A DNA stretch of 64,000 bases from Trichomonas vaginalis G3 (GCF_026262505.1 NC_067208.1:17927962-17991961), one strand, 5' to 3'. Counted from the stretch's first letter, positions 31,646-40,558 are shown. Made by a program: numbers and translations. The notes: generated from the sequence alone by a model not told the origin.

Positions 31646-32414
31646 GGACATTTATTTTTGTCGTTAGTGTTGGAGTTTGTGTTTGTTGTTAGTGTTTGTC
31701 ATTTGTGCTGAGGTTAGTACTTGATGTTAGTGTTGGAGTTTGTGTTTGTTGTTAGCGTTTGTCATTTGTGCTGAGGTTAGTACTTGTCGTTAGTGTTGGA
31801 GTTTGTGTTTGTTGTTAGTGTTTGTCATTTGTGCTGAGGTTAGTACTTGATGTTAGTGTTGGAGTTTGTGTTTGTTGTTAGTGAGAGAATAAATTAAATC
31901 ATGAACTTTGCCATGGTCTCTGTCCCTAGTAGTTTTCATTAAGTTCCGGAAATAATGAAAATCATAAACTTTGCCATGGTCTCTGTCCCTAGTAGTTTTC
32001 ATTATCTCACAGAGTTAATGAAAGTCATACTTTCTATCAGATGAAGCATGCAGATGAACATAATGAAAGTTAGTGAGTTTGCCACGAGTTATGAATAAAA
32101 TATTGGCATATTAGATGAGATAGCTGATGAAACAGATGAAGATAAATTAAATCTTGGACTTTGCCACACTCTGTCCCTAGTTCCTCAAAATCCTTGACAA
32201 CGTTGCTTAGAAATTTTGGTTCAAAACCTCATCTGATTTTAATCTGTTATGCTACCTGTTAAGTTTCGCGAGATTATAAATGTCATGGAGTTATATAAAA
32301 AGGAGGGACAGCTAGGGACACTGGAAGTACTTGTAAGGCTATCTGTTAAGATTGCATGAAATACTAAAAGTCATGAAATCCATTATCGCTGTGCTAGCTT
32401 CACCTTAGAGTAAA
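31646..32414. repeat. non-coding leader and 62-bp tandem repeats, right arm
   Basis: No gene is seen. Four copies of a unit of about 62 bp with GTTAGTGTTGGAGTTTGTG lie at 31665-31890. They are followed by CATGGTCTCTGTCCCTAG repeats and a unique leader to the 82-aa gene. It mirrors 13478-14244. Confidence 0.75.
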
Positions 32415-32663
32415 ATGACGACTAAAGTCACTGAAGCAATGAAACAAAAGTTTTTGGTAGAATACATTAAATCAAGAACTATTCCAGAAGGTTTTTACAT
32501 TCATACTATGAAGGATGGTAGAGTTCAGTTTAGAAAGATAAAGCAACCATTAGATAAAGAAGGAATTTTGAGAAAGATTAAACTTCATGAGGACAACATT
32601 GCTGAACTTAAGAAGAAGTTAGAAGAGTTGGAGAAACCAAGGAAGAGAGTTATAAAGCAATGA
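32415..32663 (+). CDS. 82-aa basic protein, right arm
   Basis: This is the right-arm copy of the 82-aa gene (see 805-1053), intact, with one substitution (SRTIPEG for SGTIPEG). The 36-nt hairpin follows the stop at 32683-32718. Confidence 0.7.
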   Translation: MTTKVTEAMKQKFLVEYIKSRTIPEGFYIHTMKDGRVQFRKIKQPLDKEGILRKIKLHEDNIAELKKKLEELEKPRKRVIKQ

Positions 32664-32682
32664 ATTCAACAGGGTAGAAATG

Positions 32683-32718
32683 AGGTGAAAAAAGAGGTTA
32701 GATCTCACCACTTCACCT
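32683..32718 (+). terminator. 36-nt AGATCT-centred hairpin, right arm
   Basis: The outer arms AGGTGAA and TTCACCT lie 19 nt beyond the 82-aa stop. This is the same element as at 1073-1108. Confidence 0.5.
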
Positions 32719-32817
32719 AAATTTATTTTTGTGCTATGTTTTCATACGTGTGAGGGTGGTGAGATCATTTATTTTTTATTTTATTTTTTAAAATTATTTT
32801 TATTTTATTTGGATGTA

Positions 32818-33102
32818 ATGACAGAACAAAAGCAACTCATACAAATCAAAACATATAACAAACATACATTTAAACATTTATTCTTCCTTCCTGAGCATAA
32901 CATGTTCTTTCAAATACATCCGAGACCAGTTGACTTTTCATTGACTGTTTATAAAGATAGAAATAGTTATATCATTAAACCATACGATGACGAAGGTAAG
33001 TTATGTAAATTGTACGTTAAGAAGTTAGAGAAAGTTTATGGCTTCAAGTATGACTACAATAGGGTTAACACTGATGATGAAGATATTGAGGAAAATTTAT
33101 GA
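32818..33102 (+). CDS. 94-aa hypothetical protein, right arm
   Basis: This is the right-arm copy of the 94-aa gene (see 1208-1492), intact. It is transcribed toward the element end at 33295. Confidence 0.65.
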   Translation: MTEQKQLIQIKTYNKHTFKHLFFLPEHNMFFQIHPRPVDFSLTVYKDRNSYIIKPYDDEGKLCKLYVKKLEKVYGFKYDYNRVNTDDEDIEENL

Positions 33103-33295
33103 GAACATTAGTGAAGTTGTTAGTGAGAACGATAGTGAGGTGAAATTGTTGGCGGCTTTGTAAATATTTAAGGTTAAGTTAGTTTTTGCGTTCATGTTGT
33201 AAAATATACGTTAACGGTTTTGTAAAGTGTCAAATTCACAAGTATTGGGTAAGGTGGAACGCAGTGCCACCATACCCAAGACTTGTATACTAACT
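33103..33295. repeat. right terminus of element C
   Basis: This is the mirror of 12598-12790. It ends ...CTTGTATACTAACT at 33295 and is followed by the ATAAC target duplication. An apparent upstream extension of the ATPase frame through this stretch opens at a GTG within the terminus and is not a real start. Confidence 0.85.
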
Positions 33296-34045
33296 ATAAC
33301 AGGTCTAATTGCACCACCTGGGTCGGGTAAGACTTTCACTTATCTTAAAATGGCTGCACAACAACAAGAACTAGATGAGAAGAACCCATTCTATGAGTTA
33401 GTTGTTATTTGTTCGACTTCTGGTCAATTTGACCAAACCGTCAATTCGTTCAAAGATATTATAAAGAAGTCTAAGTTAGTATGTATAAAGGATACTGAGT
33501 TGTTAGATTGGATAAAGAAGTACCAAAGAAGAGTTTTGAAGTATAATGCTATAAATGAGTATATAAATTCTAAGTTAAAAGACCCTAATGAGGAAATGCA
33601 GAGAATATTAGAGAAGAAACACTTCAGAAACAAACAGAAAGAGATAGAATACATTTCGAAGAAATTGCAATCTTACGATTGGAAGACTTACCCTCATAGA
33701 TGTCTTCTTATCTTAGATGATTTCGCCTCTCATCCTTTGTTAAAGAACAGAGAACAAGATATGTGTCGAATTCTTAAGAAGCTCAGACACTTTAACATCT
33801 CAGTTGTCATTTGTGTACAGACAGCAAAGAGTTTAAGTAAGGATGTTAAAAGAATACTTACTGACATAATACTTTTCCCCGGATTGTCCGAAGACGATTT
33901 CATGGAACTTATGAAAGAGTCCATGGCAGGTAAGTTTGACAGACATGAACTATGGGAGAAGTACAAAGTCATACAAGACCCTCATACTTCTTTCAGAATT
34001 CATATCTACGCAAACAAAGTTCAAATTGTAAAAAGTCAAGCTTGA
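33296..34045 (+). pseudogene. packaging ATPase of Maverick A, 3' part with catalytic motifs
   Basis: About 250 residues follow the insertion point. Walker A (APPGSGKTFTY) lies right at the start and Walker B (CLLILDDF) near the middle. A downstream VVICVQTAKSL segment resembles the sensor strand of FtsK/HerA-type ATPases. In Mavericks and related viruses this enzyme pumps DNA into the capsid (family knowledge). The frame is intact here but is separated from its start (12467) by element C, so no full-length product is expected unless another copy supplies it. Confidence 0.85.
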
Positions 34046-34064
34046 AAAATCTAAGTGTTTAGTC

Positions 34065-34244
34065 TTAGTAAGATGGTAGCTTCTTAAAGCAAATACCATT
34101 GCTGAGTTTTATGTACGTGAAGAGAAGTACAATGAATTCAATTACGAGTACAATTGCAATGACAACTAAGGCAACTATTTTTGTCTTTTGCCAGCAAGGG
34201 TACTTCTTCTCTTCCAATGGTTCGGCAGAACTATACTCACTCAT
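34065..34244 (-). CDS. small single-pass membrane protein
   Basis: The product has 59 residues from MSEYSS, and the in-frame ATG at 34256 would add four. One strong transmembrane segment (IVALVVIAIVLVIEFIVLLF) follows a short polar, charged N-terminus, and the C-terminal tail is short and basic. The function is unknown. It converges on the ATPase gene and is divergent from the gene at 34289. Confidence 0.55.
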   Translation of the reverse strand: MSEYSSAEPLEEKKYPCWQKTKIVALVVIAIVLVIEFIVLLFTYIKLSNGICFKKLPSY

Positions 34245-34288
34245 GAGAAATGCCAAAACGGTTTAATAGAAAAAGTGTCATTTTTTTC

Positions 34289-34477
34289 ATGTCCGAAGAC
34301 TCGAAGGTGCAACACTTCCAAAATACCGACGAACTCAGAAGAGCAGCATGGCAGTATCTTCTTGACAACTTCTTTGAGTTCTCCAGGTACACCTTGGAAA
34401 ATGCTGAAGAACTCCGACACAGAGAATTTGGAGAAATTGCACTCCAATACTACCTTGACAAACAAAGGGTAAATTAA
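34289..34477 (+). CDS. 62-aa hypothetical protein
   Basis: The start MSEDSK at 34289 directly follows the initiator-like GTGTCATTTTTTTC and is preferred over the upstream ATG at 34250. The product is a small helical charged protein with an Arg/Glu-rich middle. No family was recognised. It sits in a row of short plus-strand genes with similar initiator motifs. Confidence 0.5.
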   Translation: MSEDSKVQHFQNTDELRRAAWQYLLDNFFEFSRYTLENAEELRHREFGEIALQYYLDKQRVN

Positions 34478-34512
34478 GACTAAAAACTTAACGTTTAAAA
34501 AGTGACATTTTT

Positions 34513-34713
34513 ATGAGCTCCGAGTCACCGAGAAAACTTGGTCAGATGTTAGCAGCTTACTTCCCTGAGGAGGATGGAAGCGTTACATACATCAGGTTCA
34601 AAAACAACGAACCTGGAATTGCGTACCAAATTCGCAATTACATGACCATGGAAGAGTACGAAAGGTTTCTACAAGAGAAACCAGCTCTAAACAACTCAGA
34701 AAAGAAAGAGTAA
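34513..34713 (+). CDS. 66-aa hypothetical protein
   Basis: The start follows AAAAAGTGACATTTTT, the same initiator type as the upstream gene. The product is a small mixed-charge protein ending in Lys/Glu. No family was recognised. It converges on the gene at 34742. Confidence 0.5.
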   Translation: MSSESPRKLGQMLAAYFPEEDGSVTYIRFKNNEPGIAYQIRNYMTMEEYERFLQEKPALNNSEKKE

Positions 34714-34741
34714 AAAGTTTAATTCGTAATTGTTTATTTTT

Positions 34742-35305
34742 TTACTTGTAAGGGCAAGCTGCAAGTATGAAGTCGACTATCTCCGTCTTTGTTTTGACGA
34801 GCTGGACGGCTCTTGCGAATACGTCTGTTTTGCGGTCTCCAGCTGGTGTCTGACCTTCGTAATTGCGCATGTTCTTGAGAGCTCCAACTGTAAATGGTTG
34901 TAGGATGAAGAGTCTCTCAGACTGCTTGAGGTAGTCTTCACGGTCACGAACCGAATCTGTGGTACGAGTCGAATCGGTCGATTTGAGGGAAGAGAGTGAG
35001 AGCCTGTCTTCTTCCATTGGGGCAGTAGCATACTCTTTGCGTAAGCGGTTCAGACCTTCCTCGAACTCTTGGTCTCTCTTGGATTGAGATTGGAATTGTG
35101 GGGCAGGGTTTTGCATAAACAGCCAAGGGTTGGGGCAGTAAGGCATAGGCTGAGGAGGGTAGTTCGGGAAGCCTTGTGGTGGGTAGTAACCTTGAGGTGG
35201 AAATTGGTAGTAATTCGGAGGTCCTTGTTGGAACTGAGGTGCAGGGGCTGGTGCTTTAGGTTCCTCTGGTTTGGGAATGGACTCGGTTGGTGGTACGTCG
35301 GACAT
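34742..35305 (-). CDS. 187-aa Pro-rich protein with charged helical C-terminus
   Basis: The start is MSDVPP at 35305. A longer in-frame extension upstream is only translated promoter repeat. Residues 1-75 are Pro/Tyr/Gln-rich, with repeated PPQG(Y/F)-type motifs, and probably disordered. The remainder is a charged helical domain with Ser/Thr-rich stretches. Such tails are common in virion matrix or scaffold proteins, but no family was recognised. The upstream region carries tandem TGTTCTGAAAAAGTACAAG repeats shared with the divergent gene at 35595. Confidence 0.6.
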   Translation of the reverse strand: MSDVPPTESIPKPEEPKAPAPAPQFQQGPPNYYQFPPQGYYPPQGFPNYPPQPMPYCPNPWLFMQNPAPQFQSQSKRDQEFEEGLNRLRKEYATAPMEEDRLSLSSLKSTDSTRTTDSVRDREDYLKQSERLFILQPFTVGALKNMRNYEGQTPAGDRKTDVFARAVQLVKTKTEIVDFILAACPYK

Positions 35306-35594
35306 TGTCTTGAAACAGTACAAATATTGTTCTGAAGCAGTGCAAGTCTTGTTCTGAAAAAGTACAAGTATTGTTCTGAAGCAGTGCAAGTATTGTTCTG
35401 AAAAAGTACAAGTATTGTTCTGAAAAAGTACAAGTATTGTTCTGAAACAGAAAATTTTTCTCACAAATTGAGAGCTTTTACGGGAAATTTGTTCTGAAAA
35501 AGTTCAAGTCTTGTTCTGAAAAAGTACAAGTATTGTTCTGAAACAGTACAAGTATTGTTCTGAAAAAGTACAAGACTAGTTCTGAAACAGAACA
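35306..35594. promoter_or_regulatory. bidirectional promoter made of TGTTCTGAAAAAGTACAAG repeats
   Basis: About eleven copies of a 22-24 bp unit, TTGTTCTGAAAAAGTACAAG or TTGTTCTGAAGCAGTGCAAG, fill the space between divergent genes, interrupted once at 35450-35490. TGTTCTGA with the facing TCAGAACA forms are possible protein-binding sites. The same array may also serve as a replication iteron. Neither role is shown. Confidence 0.6.
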
Positions 35595-35960
35595 ATGGAC
35601 AACATCGAGCCATTAGATGAGGCAATTTACCTTATAGAGATAAATGAAGTTGTTAAGCAGTACTTGGGCAAGGACAAAGCCAACATGTCCCTCGGCTTCT
35701 GGTTGTCTGGAAGAGGTGCGCTGAAAATCGAAATTGAAACCGGAATTGTCCTACAAATACCAGAAAACACTCCTGTAGACGACATAAAGGAGATGAAGAA
35801 AGAAGCTCTTCTCAAGTTCTTTGCAAAGCGCCCATGGATACAACTTCCAAACAGAGAGAGTCCAATTCCACGAATTATACAAATTCTCAGAGCACTGTTC
35901 CACTTCTCAGGACGGCCGTTCTTCATAACCTCAGAAGGCGACATCCAACCAATTCAGTAA
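35595..35960 (+). CDS. 121-aa hypothetical protein
   Basis: The intact small gene lies directly after the repeat promoter. The protein is globular-looking, with a long central Lys-rich helix and a C-terminus rich in Phe and Arg (IIQILRALFHFSGRPFFI). No family was recognised. Confidence 0.6.
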   Translation: MDNIEPLDEAIYLIEINEVVKQYLGKDKANMSLGFWLSGRGALKIEIETGIVLQIPENTPVDDIKEMKKEALLKFFAKRPWIQLPNRESPIPRIIQILRALFHFSGRPFFITSEGDIQPIQ

Positions 35961-35987
35961 ACCTTAACGTTTAACTTCACTTTTTTT

Positions 35988-36283
35988 ATGTTTTTACTCA
36001 CACTCGTACTCACCTGGTATGAGTACAATTGTTTCAACTGTGAACCTTATGTAGAAGGAATGATTGCGACTATCGCTTCGGTCGATGGATAATACGTGCT
36101 GGTTTTACAGACACTGGAAACTGTACTTCTGACAGATGTTGTTGCGACTGTCAGATAACTGAAATTACAGACCCACCTCCCCCAAGAACTCCAACACCAA
36201 CACTCAAGTTACCAGAGTCTCATGTGAAGAAGAAGCCTTCTGGTAAGTTTCTTATAGCCATCTATATGGCACGTTTAGAGTAA
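35988..36283 (+). pseudogene. small Cys-rich, possibly secreted protein, frameshifted
   Basis: The start at 35988 follows TTCACTTTTTTT. The first segment begins with a hydrophobic leader (MFLLTLVLTW) and has a CFNC pair. It hits a stop at about 36090, but coding-like sequence continues in another frame with CTSDRCCCDC, then a PPPPRTPTPT stretch and a basic C-terminus, ending at 36283. One indel near 36075-36090 explains the break. The cysteine pattern suggests a disulfide-rich or zinc-binding domain. The family is unknown. Confidence 0.45.
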
Positions 36284-36305
36284 AAACATTTTTTTCATTT
36301 TTTGA

Positions 36306-36890
36306 ATGAAGCAAGTTAAATTCGTCCCACACCAAACTCAATGGACTGATGAAGAGTTTCAAGCTATGGTTGAAGGTGTTGAGAACGACATAGACGGCGA
36401 ACTTGAAGGAGCTCAAACCACAATTGCAACCAAAATTGCACAAGTCAAAGAAGAGATAGCTCCACTTAAAGCTACCAAAGCTACTCTTGACCTCATGGAT
36501 ACTTACCGTTTAGATGTCAAGAGAGGAATAAGACAATTAAAATTAAAACTCTTAAATTACGAAGCTATACTCCAGAAGTTAGCAGAAATGAGAAGACTTT
36601 ACCAGAGCTACTTACATGTAAGGGACTTACCTTCAAGCAGTCCGACCAAAGATGAATTTTCTGACATTGTCCCAATTTTGTCCGAAAGTCAGCTCAGATG
36701 TTTTGAACTGCTCCCAACATATCCAGAATATGAACGTTTGCCTGAACTCTTCCGCAATCTCAAAAAACGTTTTTTGGTTCTCATGTTCGAAACTTTTATC
36801 GGAAGAGACAACAAACGTTCAGAAGAAGAACAAGATATTATTTTAAACTTGTTGTATGACTTAACTGTCATAACCAACTTTTTGAAGTAA
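36306..36890 (+). CDS. 194-aa helical (coiled-coil) hypothetical protein
   Basis: The intact protein is predicted by eye to be mostly helical, with Glu/Lys-rich amphipathic stretches at residues 20-110 and a Phe/Leu-rich C-terminal half. The start follows ATTTTTTTCATTTTTTG. No family was recognised. It is followed by the coiled-coil/HNH gene at 36923. Confidence 0.6.
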   Translation: MKQVKFVPHQTQWTDEEFQAMVEGVENDIDGELEGAQTTIATKIAQVKEEIAPLKATKATLDLMDTYRLDVKRGIRQLKLKLLNYEAILQKLAEMRRLYQSYLHVRDLPSSSPTKDEFSDIVPILSESQLRCFELLPTYPEYERLPELFRNLKKRFLVLMFETFIGRDNKRSEEEQDIILNLLYDLTVITNFLK

Positions 36891-36922
36891 AACCGTCATT
36901 CTCAAACCACTTCATTTTTTCG

Positions 36923-37597
36923 ATGTCCGAACAAGCACCGAAGCCGAACACAATGGCAGATGTCCTTTCAAGGTTGCCAGACAAGCACTCAATTCAAATT
37001 CAAATTGCCCAATTGAAAGCTCATCTGACAAACACCATTAAGACTCTCCAAAGTAGTCTTATGACAGAGATGACCAATCTCAAAGCCGATGTCCTCATGA
37101 ACCAAGCTTCCAATGAGAAATGCCTGAACGATTTCTCAGAATCGTTGCGCAATTACGAGAGAGAGAACCGAGACCTTGCCAGACTCATCTACCGTTTCTT
37201 CGAAGAGATAGACGCCATCTGGAAGGTACTCGGAAAGGACAGAACATGCAACACCGTACTTCGTGAGTACCAAATTGAAGAAGGAATTGTCGAGGAAGAA
37301 GAGAAACACGAAGAAGTTCCTGAAGCCGCTACATGGGCAACCCTTGTTGCCGATGATGGTTACGAAATTTCCCAACCCTACCCATACCAAATCCGCAACA
37401 AGGAGACAGGCAAGGTTCTTACCCCAGTCCTCAACAACTTGGGACACTTGAACCTTAACCTTCGGAATCGCGGTTCAATCTCCATGGGCAAGCTTGTCGC
37501 AATTCAATGGGTTCCAAATCCAGACAAGAAGACGAAGGTCAGACACATTGACGGTGACAAGCTCAACAACCGTAAGGAGAACCTCGAGTGGTTCTAA
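36923..37597 (+). CDS. coiled-coil protein with NUMOD4/HNH-like C-terminus
   Basis: The product has 224 residues. Residues 20-100 form a coiled-coil-like region. The C-terminal 90 residues match NUMOD4 (WATLVADDGYEISQPYPYQI) followed by an HNH-like segment (VRHIDGDKLNNRKENLEW). The protein stops right after this signature and lacks the 10-15 residues that usually follow in HNH nucleases, so activity is uncertain. The architecture parallels the element C endonuclease at 27500-28204 (acidic or coiled N-terminus plus NUMOD4/HNH). The start follows TTCATTTTTTCG. Confidence 0.7.
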   Translation: MSEQAPKPNTMADVLSRLPDKHSIQIQIAQLKAHLTNTIKTLQSSLMTEMTNLKADVLMNQASNEKCLNDFSESLRNYERENRDLARLIYRFFEEIDAIWKVLGKDRTCNTVLREYQIEEGIVEEEEKHEEVPEAATWATLVADDGYEISQPYPYQIRNKETGKVLTPVLNNLGHLNLNLRNRGSISMGKLVAIQWVPNPDKKTKVRHIDGDKLNNRKENLEWF

Positions 37598-37645
37598 GAG
37601 TAAAAAAAATTATTTTAGGGGGAAACCCCAAGTAAATTTAAGTTT

Positions 37646-37903
37646 TTATTTTTGGTATTCGTACCAATCTTGGAATGTGAAGACCACATCCCAACCTCTG
37701 TACGTGAGTCTTGGGTCCACGTCTAAGACCCTTCTGTAGCAATTCCAAGCCCGAGCAAATTCAATTGTCAACCACTCGTCTCCTCTGTAGTCTTCAATCC
37801 ATTCTTTGAAGAGACGGTCGAGTTCGGGCTTGGAATATCTCTTGCCTGGGTCCGAGACCAACATTTGGTTGAACTGGACGAAGCGCTCAGGGATGTACGC
37901 CAT
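37646..37903 (-). CDS. 85-aa hypothetical protein
   Basis: The intact minus-strand gene starts behind AAAGTGACATTTTTTTA. The small protein is rich in Trp, Tyr, Arg and Asp. No family was recognised. It is the gene after the polymerase in the same direction, 33 nt downstream. Confidence 0.55.
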   Translation of the reverse strand: MAYIPERFVQFNQMLVSDPGKRYSKPELDRLFKEWIEDYRGDEWLTIEFARAWNCYRRVLDVDPRLTYRGWDVVFTFQDWYEYQK

Positions 37904-37936
37904 TAAAAAAATGTCACTTTTTTTAAAATAAATTTT

Positions 37937-40086
37937 TTATTTCATGCAATGTTTAACTATTTCACCATCTTCTTTAACACCCCAGTACTTACGCTTGGAG
38001 AGGACATGAACTTCGGTGAAAATTTTGTCCAATTTGAATTGACCCATCTTTTCACCGACCATTCCCATTTCAATGAGTTTGTTGTATCCTTCTTCGTTCG
38101 TCATGAGTGCGTCAATGTTCTCATAGTAAACCTTGACTTTCGATTTGACTTCGGAGAAGAATTTGTAGTTGTCAAGGACTGCTTTTGCGAACTGAGGGTA
38201 AGACCAATGCTCGACAATAGGTTTTAATGTGGTTACTAAGCCACTTTGACCTTGAGTGAATTCGTACTTCAAAACAAAAGGAGAAAACTTTCAACAAAGT
38301 TGTCGACCTTCTCATAATGTTTACTCTTCATCTCTTGAGGTTTCTTAATGGAATATCCCCATGTCGAATTCATAAGCAATTTGAGTGTCATTGCAAGTTT
38401 GGGGTTTGAAGCTTTCCTAATATCATACAGTTGTTGTATGACTTTTCCAACTGTATAGTTCCTTCCCGGGAACTCACCATCTTCGTTTGGAATTCCAGTC
38501 GGAATATATTGGACAAACCTCATGTATGCAGCGTTAAGGTCGACATAGTATATCTTTTCATCTGAGTCGAACTTGTCGCAACCAATTGGTCCAGTTTGTG
38601 GAAATTCAAGTGAGTCTCTTATCTTCTGAGAAACTTCTCCTGTTATCTCATAAACATCGTCGAAGCAACCTGTTTCATATAAAACCTTCTGACCTAACTC
38701 AGATGCTCTCCAATACAATTTGACGTCAATTGGATGTCTCAATGGAAGTTTGTTTATAGCATCTTGAAGTTCTTGCAACCTCATTGGAAGTTCTTCTGGT
38801 TCAGGTTGGTATCCGAACATACCAACTCCTTGTGGAACTGTGTACTTCTTTTGTACTAGAACTTTGTCTGGAACAACTTTTGGTCTTGCTAACAATGAAA
38901 AGTTTGTTTCGTCTTTTGGTACAAAAGTTTCTGTCAGCTTGTCATCTGGAATTGGTTCCAACAAACCTTTCTCGAAAAGAATGTTTACAGCTCTGACAAT
39001 GTTGCACTTACTTTTACCAAAGAATGGGTTTGTAAGACTTTCGTTCAACATGAAGTGGTTGTGGACAATTACAATCTTCAACCATGGTAAGTCTTTGTCA
39101 ACAACATAGTCGTCATGTGAAGAACCTTTAGCTGTAGGTATGTTGACTCGGATATTGACATTTGCCAACGGTGCAATTTTTGCCAATTGACCTCTGAGAA
39201 TGTACCTTGTCTTCACACATGACTCAAGATACTTCATCTTCTCATCTGTAACAAGACCAGAGTTCCTGAGACATGTAAGAATACAAGGTTCATTGACAAT
39301 TGTTTCAATTGAATTGTAAATTCCATACCTTGTCAAGTCAATGTCAGACTTATTTATGAAGGGGAAGTATCCAGCATGTTGTCTGACTGCTTGAGGGTTA
39401 GGTTGGTACCATTCGAACTTGACACTTGCAATTCCTTCAATTGCATTCAAAATGTCTGAGTCGGAGTCAACCATTTGTTCTCTCTTTGTAGTCTTGAAAG
39501 CGTCAAGAAGTTTTGCGGCTGTTTGTTCATTGCCATGTGCATAGTAAATGTGACCATCCAAATCTGTTATGGTCAATCTGAGATTGTGTCCTTTCTTATT
39601 TCCGTCTTGAATTGCAGCAAGTACTCCCATGAAGCCTTCTTTGTTCTTTCCTTCATCAAAGTTTACTGTAAAGGTTCGACCAGATGTAATTTGACTTCTA
39701 ACTTCACGATACTTTTCATATGCATATCTTGTTCTTTCCATGGGAGCATGTGCGTCTTCACCTTTTCCTTTTTTCCTTCTCAAAGGATGCAATTGTTCGT
39801 CATGTTTCCAGTAGAATCTGGTAAAGCCGTCGTGTCCTTCAACTTGAGGTTCACTAACATCGAAAGGCATGTCCATAAGACGTTCTTCTTCTAACCTCTC
39901 TAGTCTGTTTGGATAATTGGCACGTGCTGTTTCCAAATCCATTTCGTAGCGAAGACCAGACAATTTGTCATAGACTTTTATGGGTCTTCCCTTCCTATAT
40001 TTAAAATTGTTCGAAACTCTCCAACCATATCTTTGCAACTCTGCTTTTATTCTACCAGACTTTCTATCCATTCTATATGGGGGCAT
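37937..40086 (-). pseudogene. compact PolB-like DNA polymerase of Maverick A, one frameshift
   Basis: Two minus-strand frames together give about 715 residues. In the first (605 codons) the middle has a Cys/His-containing domain (NEPCILTCLRNSG, VIVHNHFMLNESL) that also precedes the exonuclease in the Maverick B polymerase. PolB motif A follows as YYVDLNAAYM and motif B as KLLMNSTWGY. After a one-base shift near 38270 the second frame (no ATG start) has motif C as VYYENIDALM, then GEKMGQFKLDK. No exonuclease motif is visible. The A-to-B spacing is only about 55 residues and there is little after KYWG, so the enzyme is unusually short. It could be a reduced polymerase or a decayed one. Confidence 0.7.
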
Positions 40087-40558
40087 TTTTATAAAAATAA
40101 AAAAATATTTTTTTCTTTACTTTTAAAAATAAAAAAATATTTTTTCTTTACTTTACATAACCGCCTGCTGCCATAAGTCTTTGACGCCAACCCATACCAG
40201 CTAATGAAGGTTGACTTGGTTTAGTTTGGAAACTAAACTTTGGTTTTGGTTTATCTTCAGTTTTTGTTTTTTCTTCTTCTATCAGTTTTTCGTCACTTTT
40301 CGGTTCCTCTGACTTTACTTCACTTGCAGGAACAGTTGTGTCGTCAACATCTTCATAAATATCATATGCCATTTGTTTTTGTTTTCCTTTCAACTTTTTG
40401 TGTTTGTTGTAAAGTTTAGAATATTTCGACTCTAAGTCAATGAGATGTTCTATAATGAACTGTTGGTCAGTGAAGTAAACTTTTCCATCTGTTGTCTCGA
40501 AAGCTCCTTCAGACTTCAATATTTTATTTGTGAGAGTCTGTTTCTTTTTTGAGATATA

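Larger units (their letters stand above)
12598..33295. mobile_element. element C: 20.7-kb near-palindromic Maverick-type element
   Basis: The termini are AGTTAGTATACAAG at 12598 and its complement ending at 33295, flanked by the 5-bp duplication ATAAC. Left arm (12598 to about 22231) and right arm (about 22629 to 33295) are inverted copies of each other over their whole length. Each carries the 94-aa, 82-aa, octapeptide-repeat, helicase and HNH genes and long repeat arrays. The arms differ in length by about 1 kb, mostly through repeat copy number. No polymerase, integrase, packaging ATPase or capsid gene was found inside. The ends resemble those of Maverick B (47855), so B-type enzymes may move it (inference). 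Confidence 0.8.

Noticed and set aside
33227-33300. An N-terminal extension of the packaging ATPase reading MSNSQVLG
   Set aside because: It opens at a GTG and lies within the terminal repeat of element C. The real 5' end of the gene is at 12467 on the other side of the element.
34742-35464. Longer version of the Pro-rich protein starting at 35464
   Set aside because: The extra 53 residues translate the TGTTCTGAAAAAGTACAAG promoter array. The start at 35305 (MSDVPP) is preferred.
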